A stretch of 37,500 bases of DNA from Cristatella mucedo (taxonomy: Eukaryota; Bryozoa; Phylactolaemata; Cristatellidae), in NCBI GenBank assembly GCA_009760855.2, contig WPIO01000038.1, forward strand, positions 695,001-732,500, written 5' to 3'. Both the position numbers and the translations under genes were made by a program. Under the pieces are notes generated by a model. It saw nothing but the letters and a program-made list of their open reading frames with translations. It did not search any database and had not been told where the DNA came from. This document shows positions 23,112 through 31,298 of the stretch, piece by piece. Within the stretch, counting starts at the first letter, position 1. Each line of letters starts with the position of its first letter.

Positions 23112-23330
23112 GACATGTAGATCAATTGTCGCATGGGCCAGTTAGTACAGGCCAGTTGTCGTAGGGTCCAATAGTCGCAGACCAGATGGTATATAGATCA
23201 ATGGTCGTATAGACCGGTTGGTACAGGCCAATTGTCGTAGGGTCCAATAGTCGCAGACCAGATGGTATATAGATCAATGGTCGTATAGACCGGTTGGTAC
23301 AGGCCAATTGTCGTAGGGTCACCATTCGTA
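23112..23330 (+). repeat. 76-bp tandem repeat, almost three copies
   Basis: GCCA(A/G)TTGTCGTAGGGTC recurs at 23151, 23227 and 23303, exactly 76 bp apart. Each unit also contains three internal variants of a CAAT(A/T/G)GTCG(C/T)A motif, suggesting the unit itself grew from a shorter repeat. It lies just inside the right TIR. Confidence 0.92.
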
Positions 23331-23439
23331 GGGTTCAATGGTCACCCTTCACCTTCACCGGAGCTGAAGCGGAGAGAAAGCTGGGAAAGCCACAGAAGCT
23401 CCGTCTTCATCTTTTACCCACGACATGCCAATTTGTAGT

Positions 23440-23860
23440 GGAGGCGCCAGCTAAACCAGCCGAATTGATTGTGGTGGTTAGGTGTTATTCGCGATTATGC
23501 GATTATAGGATATTTTATTGCCGAGGCCATATACAAGGCCGGCGCTCCGAGATAGGCCGGAGTGAGGATTCGAGACTCGAGGTATTGAGATTGGAGCTGA
23601 TTTGAGCTCTAGGCCGGCGAGCTGTTGATGCACTGTACAGCCGCTGTCGAACGCCTGTAATCGTCCGCTGGTGTTAAATAGACGCGGCGTCCGTATTACG
23701 GATACGGACTTGACACGCCAAGGGGTGTGAGCGCTCGCTGTCTCTGTCGCGTTCTAGCTACTGTCCGGCGTACGTGCGTTCAGTGGTGTAGCCTCTGCAA
23801 GGAACTAGCCATGCTACAAGTTATAGGCGTCGCCTGAATTGGTCGCGAGTCGGCTGAGAG
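23440..23860 (-). repeat. Right terminal inverted repeat of the MULE
   Basis: Inverted partner of 20360-20780; see the perfect 24-bp and 18-bp blocks cited there. Contains TATTACGGATACGGAC-type sequence absent from the left arm, so the two have diverged. Confidence 0.8.
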
Positions 23861-23868
23861 ACTAGCGC

Positions 23869-23940
23869 CGCTACGAGCGCTGCGTCTGCGGCCTCGTTCT
23901 GACCGGATGTGGATGTGCCGCACACCGCGCGCTCGTAGCG
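23869..23940. other. Inverted repeat just outside the right TIR
   Basis: CGCTACGAGCGC (23869-23880) is the exact complement of GCGCTCGTAGCG (23929-23940), with a 48-base loop. It starts nine bases beyond the last TIR match. Confidence 0.85.
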
Positions 23941-24299
23941 AAGTCGATCCAGGCGGAGCCGAGCAGGAGAGTTCGCCTCTTGGCGGTGAAAAATATCGAC
24001 GCTTGGTCTCGCCACTTCATCAGGCTCCACAAAGAATTACTGTCAAAGATTTTCAGACGGCTTCTTCTTCCAAGCTTCCGCTGTAGCGGGCCGGTATTCT
24101 TACTATTCGTCGAAGACAGCGGTTAAAGAAGCAACGAGCACGGCTGCTAATGTCGACGATCAACCATCTCCTCAGCCGCATCCAGGTTAGCTCCGTTACG
24201 TAGTTACGTCCTTGTGGCGATCTAGCTGATCGCTTCTCCTGCTTCCTAGTCAGCAAGGTAGAGAAGAGCGGAGAGTCCATCCCCAAGCTAGCAGCAACC
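23941..24299. other. Unassigned sequence between MULE and LINE-B
   Basis: No gene seen. It may include the more 5' part of the LINE-B copy, but I could not read conserved LINE motifs here. Confidence 0.4.
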
Positions 24300-24826
24300 C
24301 TTCTAGACTACTGTACCTCAATACAAACTCCACATGGCTGCGCTCCCTCAGCTTCATGCAGCGCCTCAATATCTACTTTCAAGGAGGCCGCGAGTGACCT
24401 CGTCCTAAAATCCCTCTCCCAATCAAAGGAGACTACTGGTTCCCTAGACCTCATACCCACTGCCGTACTTCTACTATGCACTGATCCGCTGTTACCATGC
24501 ATAACTATTATGATGAACATGTCCTCAGCCTCAGGTAATGTCCCTGCCCCTTTCCAAAGGCTGTAGCTAGGCCACTTAGCTAGGCCACTAACAAGGAAAC
24601 CAACACTAAACCAAGAAAATTCGAGAAGCTTTCGTCCTGTATCCGTGCTACCTTTCCTATCAAAGACACTCGAACGAGCTGTGGCAGACTAGCTGAACTC
24701 TTACATTGACACTTAAAACCTTACAAGCAAGTTCCAGTCTAGGTTTTAATGCTAATCCCTCCACTGCGTTAGCATTGCACAGGGTTTATAACGACCTTCT
24801 TAGGAAGGCAGAACTGATGTTAAGTT

Positions 24827-24918
24827 CCTTTTGCAGCAAATTTAAAGCGCCTAGAAAGATATTGAGTTCTCTGAGAGCGCTTTATCAAGTGTATCATTAT
24901 TATTATTATTATTAAGTT
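24827..24918 (+). mobile_element. LINE-B 3' tail inserted in the LINE-B RT
   Basis: A tail-only copy (CCTTTTGCAG, hairpin, ATT units) flanked by a 7-base direct repeat TTAAGTT at 24820-24826 and 24912-24918. RT coding continues on both sides, so this is an insertion and not the host element's own end. Confidence 0.85.
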
Positions 24919-25588
24919 GTTATTTCTGTTTTACTTGATCTTTTGGCAGCGCTTTATACTATTGGTCATCAAGTTCTTCTCGAGCTCTCCTCTCGTCTCA
25001 CCTGCGGCATCAAAGGCATTGCGCTACAGCGGTTTAATTCCTATCCCCGTGGGAGGCTTCAGAGTATTGACGTGCATTAAAAAGCCATCAGAGGAATCAC
25101 TGAAGTACGGGGCACCTCAGGGGGTCTCTGTGCTCGGTCTGCTTCTCGTCGCAGTATATATTCGCCCTCTTGCCCATGTGATCACCATGCACAATCTAGG
25201 CTTTTACTTCTATTCAGATGAAACTCAGTTGTACCTTTTCTTTGATCCCTCCCTGCCCTCCCAGCACGTTCAATCCTCTCAACTCCCATGCTGCATGCAT
25301 TTCTGTCATCTCCACGTGGATAGCGGCAAACTTTCTCAAATTAAATGACGATAAAACGAACTTACTACTTATGGAACCAAGTGTGACTCACAGATCGGAA
25401 AGCTTAACGCTCAAAATCGGTTCTGCTGGGATATTTCTTGCTGAATCTGCTCCAAGTCTGTGTGTCACGTTTCAAAGTGACCTTGTACTAAACGATCACA
25501 CCAGGTCCACAGTCAAATCTGCTCACTTTCAGCTACGGAACGTGGCTAAAATTCGGGCTTGCTTAGACAGGGATGATAAATCATACTT

Positions 25589-25671
25589 CCTTTGCAGCAA
25601 ATGTAAAACGCCTAGAATGAGATTGAGTTCTCTAAGGGCACTGTATCAGATATATTATTACTATTATACTT
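25589..25671 (+). mobile_element. LINE-B 3' tail inserted at the LINE-A junction
   Basis: TTTGCAGC, hairpin (AAAACGCCTAGAATGAG to AAGGGCACTGTATC) and ATT-like units, bounded by ATACTT at 25583-25588 and 25666-25671. It sits exactly between interrupted LINE-B coding sequence and the 5' end of the LINE-A copy. Confidence 0.8.
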
Positions 25672-28650
25672 ATCCGCGATCAGGTGGTCCAGGAGAAGCT
25701 AGATGCATTTCTGCTTACCGAAACCTGGATGACGCCTTGTTCCAGTAGCTGTATTTCCGAGACCACCCCACCCGGGTTCTCATTCTATCAGTCCATGCGT
25801 TCTGACAAGGTTGGTGGTGGGGTTGCAATTGTTGTTCGCGAATCGTTTGGCTATAAAATGTGCAGTCTCTCGCATGGGTCATCGTTTGAATCGGTTGCTA
25901 TCAGGTCTTCATCAAAGACAATGCCTCTCACCGTTGTGATATACCGGCCTCCTTCTGGCTGTCTAAACTTGTTTATAGAGGAGTTTTCAGAGTTCCTCGT
26001 TAAATATTGGTGTGTGACAGGCCGCTACTGATTGTAGGAGACTTCAATATTCACGCTGACAACCCTAGCAACAGCCAGGTCCGCTCATTTCTTGACTGTC
26101 TGGAGAATCTTGGTTTGGCCCAACACGTTAATCATAGCACCCACGTCGGTGGCCCCATTCTAGATCTCGTGATCACTAAGGATGTTCTCCCCACTGACTT
26201 TGTGGTGTGCCCACTGACCCTCTCAGATCATTTTTCGGTCTCGTTTACTGTTCCTGCTCCCTCGTACGTGCAGGACAATGTCAAATTTGCCAAACGACGT
26301 AACTTACAAAGCATTGACAAGGACAAGTTTTTGAAATCTGTTTGTGATGCAGGCCTTCTTGATCTGCATTCAGACTCGACCGGCAGCCTCGATACCCTCA
26401 CTGATGCGATGAACATGACACTCAGGAGTGCTCTTGACAAGCATGCTCCCGTTCGCTCTATCCGTGTTCAAAGTCGTCGAGATTGCTTTCAATTTACAAA
26501 AAAACTCCTTAAGATGCGTCGTGTTAAGCGCAGGCTGCAACGTCGTTTCAAGAAATCGGGGTCTGAGGCAGACCTAGTCAATTTTAAAGACTTCCTTCGA
26601 GTTTACACCCGAAAGCTTAAAAAAGCCAGGGCTTCTTTTTTCATTAGAAAGCTGAATTTCTGCCAGTCGGACACTAAACAGATTTATAAGACAGTAAACA
26701 ATTTACTGGCCAATGCTGTGAGTCTGACTCCCCAGATATTAAGGGCTCAGCCGAAAAGTTTTCAGCCTTCTTTACTGAAAAAATTGTGCACATTCGTGCC
26801 TCCATTAAGCCCCCTCCGACCAAATCGCAAAGCAATCGCCATTCCTCAACCTGTGAACTTTCTTAAAAGGTTCTCTGATGTCTCTGCCTGTGATGTGGCT
26901 GGCTTAATAAGGTCTAGCAAAAAGAGCTCGTCTCCTGAAGACCCTATACCTTCATCTCTGTGGCCTTCACCAGCAGGTCAACTTAGCCCTGCCATAACCA
27001 AGATTTTTAATGCTTCTTTGGGAAAAGGGGTCGTCCCCAAGTCCTTCAAATCGGCAATCGTTAGACCTATTCTTAAAAAGCCTGGACTAGACACAGAGGT
27101 CCTAGCAAACTATCGTGCAGTTTCCCTTCTTCCGCTCTTATCAAAGATTCTTGAAAAAATTGTTGCTAAGCGGCTAGTTGAACATATTGAAAATAATGGA
27201 ATGTCAGAAACATTTCAATCAGGTTTCAAGAGGCAGCAATCTACTGAAACTGCTCTCCTCCGTGTTAACAATGACATTCTACGTGGCAACGACGACGGGA
27301 ATGTCACTGCCTTGGCTCTGCTAGATCTGTCTGCTGCCTTTGACACCATTGATCACGAAGTTCTGCTTGAACGATTGAGAACAACGATCGGTCTGGCAGA
27401 CGAAGCACTGGCGTGGTTTAAATCCTACTTGTCTGATCGTGTTCAATCTGTGTCGTGTGGGGGTCAGGTCTCAGACATGAGAAGGGTCACCTGTGGAGTC
27501 CCTCAAGGGTCTGTACTCGGTCCCTTGCTGTTCTCCATTTATACGCAACCTCTGGGAAAAGTGATTAAGGCCCATGGAATAGGATATCACTTTATGCTGA
27601 CGATACTCTGTTGTATTTGTCATTTAAACCGTCGGAATCTGCTGCAGCAACTGAGAAACTGAATGGTTGCCTTGCCGATATTCGATCCTGGATGTCGGAA
27701 AACTTCCTGAAATTAAATGACGATAAAACCGAACTGCTGCTCATAGGACACCCTAAGCGTGTGGCTGGATTAAAAGGCTTTGCTCTTCTAATAGGTGATG
27801 CTATTGTGCGACCCTCACCACGTGCTCGTAATCTAGGTGTCGTGTTCGACAGCTGCCTCAATTTCAAAAGCTTCATTCAGAAGACTGCCTCTACAGCTAG
27901 CCATCACATCCAATCCCTATCCAAGATTAGAAGCTGTCTTCCACAGTGGCTTGTAAAAAATTTAACTAGCTCTTTAGTTTTGTCCCGGCTTGATTATTGT
28001 AATTCCCTTTTGGCTGGGCTACCAAAGAAAGCTATTATGCCACTACAGCGGACCATGAATATGGCTGCAAGGCTGGTCTTCAAGTCCCAGCGGTTTGAGC
28101 ACGTGTCTCCTCTGCTGAAAGAGCTAGAATGGTTGCCGGTTTAGCAAAGGATAAAGAGCAAAGTTCTTACGCTGACCCACAAGGCCCGCCACGGCTTGGC
28201 TCTTTCGTACCTAGCTGAACTGCTGCATCAGTTTCAGCCTGTTCGCGCCCTCAGGTCCTGTGTGGACAATAAATTAGCCGTCCCATTCCTCCGCTTAAAG
28301 ACAGTTGGCGACAGAAGCTTTAGCTCTGCAGGTCCTAGACTGTGGAACTCGCTTCCACAATTCTTGAGCAACGACATCTACTCTCCAACTGCCGACTATG
28401 GCACATCTTTTTCAGCGGTCCTGAACTGCTATTTCTATGCTACTCACTACGTCAACTGCTCTCCTAACTGTGCTATGCTTCCCACTTTCTCTTTGTTGCG
28501 TGAGACGAAGTCTGTTGGGTACCGAATGCGTACCGAAAGGCGCTTAGGCTGTGAGTGCGCTATACAAAACTCTCCTGCGTAACATCCACATTGTCTTTAT
28601 GACTTTGTGGAGTTACTGACGGAGATACATTACATTACATTACATATCCA
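25672..28650 (+). mobile_element. LINE-A, nearly full ORF2 length, inserted in LINE-B
   Basis: Begins within the endonuclease domain and ends in CATTACATTACATTACAT (28627-28644). The last conserved block before the tail contains GAGACGAAGTCTGTTGG, AAAGGCGCTTAGGCTGTGAG and CTTTGTGGAGTTAC, shared with 13965-14180. Flanking LINE-B coding sequence is continuous once this element is removed; a short ATCC is present at both junctions as a possible target duplication. ORF1 and the first part of the endonuclease are absent. Confidence 0.88.
25684..28582 (+). pseudogene. LINE-A ORF2 (APE endonuclease plus reverse transcriptase), frameshifted
   Basis: The product would nick target DNA and reverse-transcribe the element RNA in the nucleus. 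Endonuclease landmarks: LTETW (25715), VIYRPPS (25940), VGDFNIHADN (26035), LDLVITKDV (26163) and SDHFSV (26225), all expected in AP-type LINE endonucleases. RT landmarks: DPIPSSLW (26941), VRPILKKPGLD (27060), FQSGFKRQQSTE (27220), LLDLSAAFDTIDHE (27318, catalytic Asp), GVPQGSVLGPLLFSIY (27497) and YADDTLLYLSF (27594). C-terminal landmarks are LNDDKTELLLIG (27714) and GDRSFSSAGPRLWNSLP (28309). Breaks: a frame change near 26007-26031; a one-base deletion inside the YADD codons at about 27590 (compare intact 7290-7305); and a TAG at 28142 where the second copy has GAG. The 551-codon open stretch 26007-27662 also hides two compensating indels around 26740-26840. L2/CR1-group membership is inferred from these motifs. 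Confidence 0.88.
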
Positions 28651-28975
28651 AATTTGTGACTGCATTTTTCCATCCCGTAATGACTTCTGCAACTCAGCGC
28701 TTGTTGGTCTTCCTGCCTGTGCTACAAAACTCCGCAGCTATGCCGTCTGTCGTTAGCATCGCAGCTTCCACACCATACCACTTTTCGACAACCTGCACTG
28801 GCTCTCAATCAAGAAGGGCGTTCAATTAAAGGTCCTGTCACTCTCTTGTAGGTCCCTTCACACTCTGGCTCCAGCCTACCTATCAGAAATACTCCTCCAT
28901 CAGGCTGATTATCGTACCAACGCTTTTCTTAATCTAATCGTTTAGCTACACTTTTTTGAGAACCTCAAATCTTTT

Positions 28976-29190
28976 ATAATAATAATAATGATAATATTGC
29001 ACTTGATAAAGCGTCCTCAGAGAACTTAATCTCTTTCTAGGCGCTTTAAATTTGCTGCAAAGTGATATGCAATAGAATAGTAAGTAAAATCATGCTTGAA
29101 AAACAAACAAAATGAATAATATGGTTAGATGTGACATGCACAGGGTCAGCATGCAAATGTGGTTAGTGGCAGCATACCATGCCTTTAGAT
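28976..29190 (-). mobile_element. LINE-B 3' end inserted in LINE-B, opposite orientation
   Basis: ATAATAATAATAATGATAAT, GATAAAGCGTCCTCAGAGAA, CTAGGCGCTTTAAATTTGCT, then CAGGGTCAGCATGCAAATG and GTTAGTGGCAGCAT. It splits the host sequence between AACCTCAAATCTTTT (28960) and ATGCCTTTAGATATATGCTC, which are adjacent in the copy at 16565-16612. Confidence 0.85.
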
Positions 29191-29545
29191 ATATGCTCCC
29201 AAAGCCTGGAACTCACTCCCGACTGGCGTCACGACATCCCCTGACTTGACCACATTTAAAAAAAGCTAAAACGCATCTATTTATCATAGTATTTTGGGGT
29301 CCTTGTGATTCCTTCTTCGTCACTTATGTGGGATGACGCTGGACTTGCTGCCACTAACCATGTTTTTTTGAAGACCTCATTTGCTTGTCACTTCTGAAAA
29401 TGTTAAGTTTGTTGAAATTGTGTGTGCTGCCACTAACCATTTGACCATGCTTCCTTTGCAGCATACTTAAAGTGCCTAGAAAGAGATTAATTTCTCTGAG
29501 GGCGCTATAAAAATGTATAGCACCTTTTATTACTATCATTACTGA

Positions 29546-29842
29546 CCTTTCACATTACTTTGTCTCATGTCCGTCTTCGCGATGTTAGTTTATTATGGCC
29601 TCGCTTTCAGCTTCGGGGCATTCCAGTCATCATCGTCGCTGAGAACCAATGGCGCTCTGCTGATTCAGACTGACATTGTTTCCTGTCTTTTCTTGCTGCT
29701 CAAATTGAGTTACGCGGTATTACTCACAACCCATTTTAAGGAGTATATGATATTAAAAATTGACTTTTTAAAACTCAAGCCTTGAAGAAATCTTTAGAAT
29801 CGTGCTATAGAATGACGGTGTTGTTTATGTTCAAGCTGGTTT
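29546..29842. other. Unassigned sequence
   Basis: AT-richer; a 72-codon plus frame (29567-29785) has hydrophobic segments but no recognisable family, start context or splice sites. Not called as a gene. Confidence 0.4.
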
Positions 29843-29992
29843 GGCCTAGTGGCTATGGTGCTCGCCCCGAACAAGATCAGGCCGAGGTCGCGGGCTCGAG
29901 CCCCGTGGTATCTGCGAGGCGCCTGAATATAAATTAAGTTGTCCTAAGCCGCTATGCAAATGAGTTATCTATATATTTATATTGATAAATAT
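29843..29992 (+). mobile_element. SINE-2 (tRNA head, LINE-like tail)
   Basis: A box TGGCCTAGTGGCT (29850), B box GCGGGCTCGAGCCCC (29891), then after about 15 bases GGCGCCTGAATATAAATTAA, GTTGTCCTAAGCCGCTATGC and AAATGAGTTAT. The tail lines up with the LINE-B hairpin tail (GCGCCTAGAAAGAGATTGAG, then GGGCGCTTTATCAAGTG). About 150 bp in total. Confidence 0.85.
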
Positions 29993-30427
29993 GTTTTGGT
30001 TTTAGTTTTTCAATGCGTTTCCGCTCTCCTGATGATTCGTGAGGTATATCATTAAAAATGTTGGAGGTAGATATATACTCGAAAAAGCATACATCGATCG
30101 GTTACGTCGTGGCGTTCGATTTTACCTAAAGCACGGCAGGCATGCAAAAAATCAAAAACTCTACCGTAGCGGAAGCGGATGTAAGTAGACGGGGGTCAAC
30201 ATAGAAAATAGGAAACGTAGGCTGATTAATGCTGGAGCACACAAAGCTGGAGCACACAAAGCCAGTAAACTGTAGGTTGAGATTCGTCGGACAACAGAGC
30301 GCACATCGCGTGGCACTGCAGCACTCGATGAAGAAACTGTAAATAAAAATAAATTTGGAAATCTCGATACGATTGTCTGCTTGAGTACTGCGCAGGCTCG
30401 AAATCGGGTGCGGCAGCAGCTAATGAT
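29993..30427. other. Unassigned AT-rich sequence
   Basis: No gene. A tandem duplication of 14 bases, GCTGGAGCACACAA-type, is present at 30231-30260. Confidence 0.45.
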
Positions 30428-30518
30428 TATAATAATAATAATAATAATACAGTTGATAAAGCGCCCTTATAGAACTGAATCCCTTTCTGGGCGCTTTACA
30501 TTTGCTGAAGAATGACGA
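30428..30518 (-). mobile_element. LINE-B 3' tail (solo)
   Basis: TAATAATAATAATAATACAG, GATAAAGCGCCCTTATAGAA, CTGGGCGCTTTACATTTGCT: the hairpin stem is preserved, the loop mildly changed. Confidence 0.9.
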
Positions 30519-31298
30519 TACAAGTGCAGCCTCTGGGACCACGAGTGCAGCGCAATACCTAAGCAAAGACTAGGTGAAGGAATTCAAGAGGGGCCCCAGA
30601 TGAATAGAATTACTTGGAAGAAAGAACCCTGAGACAGCGACGCCCACCTTTAACGCAGACTGAGGGACCGCTAAGGATGCACCGGTGCATACTTGTACGT
30701 TCGTGATAATAGAGACGTCGCCTAATCGGGTTTAGAAAGACTTCACTAAGAATGCGAAGGCATTTTATCTCGTCGCTTTTCGCAACTGAAAAGCACGCTG
30801 CAGCGAGGCTAAGTCGCTCGATGCTGACACGCTCCGCCGCCGCCCCGCCCCCCGACCGGCCCTACGAGAGGGCGAGCCGCAAAGTCTACGTACCGGGTGC
30901 GAATACCTGGCGCCAGGCGGCGCTTCCGCTCGCCGCCTCGCCCCGCCCCGCTTCCCTACGCGTCCAGCCAAGCGTGCGTCGCGTACGGCGCTGAGGCTGC
31001 AGGACTCGCCCGTCCCTGACGGCGGCCGCCGCACTAGGCATCTGGCGCAGCTCCGCGCGCGACGATTCAAAGGAGCACGCTTCGATCAGCCGTCCGTAGC
31101 CTCCTTCCTGTCGCGGATTTGGCGAGCCGCTCTCTGGACTCGCCGCCGCACTCGGCAAACGCGCGCGTCGAAAGCAAGGATCCGTCGTCCGGCGCCTCGC
31201 TTCGCCTCGGCCGGAATCGCCGGGCGACGCCGGCTTGGCAGCGGCAGAGGCGGTGGCCAGGCGGCCGCTGCACAGTTCGACGACTGCAAATCGCGAGG
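30519..31298. other. Region 3' of the receptor gene
   Basis: GC-rich from about 30780. This is where the 3' UTR of the minus-strand receptor should lie. I saw no clear AATAAA on the minus strand near the stop codon and no other gene. Confidence 0.4.

Larger units (their letters stand above)
20360..23860 (+). mobile_element. MULE-type DNA transposon with long terminal inverted repeats
   Basis: Two long inverted arms face each other: left about 20360-20780 and right about 23440-23860. Between them lies a decayed FLYWCH/MULE transposase on the plus strand (21447-22915), a (TA)n tract (21074-21135), a 76-bp tandem repeat (23112-23330) and a LINE-B tail insertion (21822-21924). Long TIRs and this transposase type are the hallmarks of Mutator-like elements. 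Outer ends are set by the last inverted match I could see (CTCTCAGCCG at 20360-20369 with CGGCTGAGAG at 23851-23860); the true ends may lie a little further out. No target-site duplication was identified. The arms have diverged by substitutions and small indels, and the transposase is broken, so the copy is old and not autonomous. Confidence 0.8.
24300..29545 (+). mobile_element. LINE-B, long decayed copy, split by nested insertions
   Basis: Reading the pieces 24300-24826, 24919-25588, 28649-28976 and 29190-29545 in order gives one L2/CR1-group LINE: an RT entry region (SLDLIPTAVLLLCTDPLLPC near 24430), FRPVSVLPFLSKTLE near 24625, LLDLLAALYTIGHQVLLEL after the first insertion (24932; motif A, normally ending in Asp), GAPQGVSVLGLL near 25110, YSDETQLY (25210; a degenerate YADD active site), FLKLNDDKTNLLL near 25340, then TSATQ..LVGLPACATK (28685), LAPAYLSEILLHQ (28870) and the hairpin tail with ATT-like units (29450-29545). 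It has many stops and changed catalytic residues. Endonuclease and ORF1 were not found, so it is 5' truncated. It must have inserted before the elements that interrupt it. Confidence 0.8.

Noticed and set aside
23122-23325. 67-codon repetitive minus-strand frame
   Set aside because: It is a translation of the 76-bp tandem repeat.
24827-25671. Two internally deleted LINE-B elements each ending in its own tail
   Set aside because: RT coding resumes on the far side of each tail and short direct repeats flank them, so they are insertions and not ends of deleted elements.
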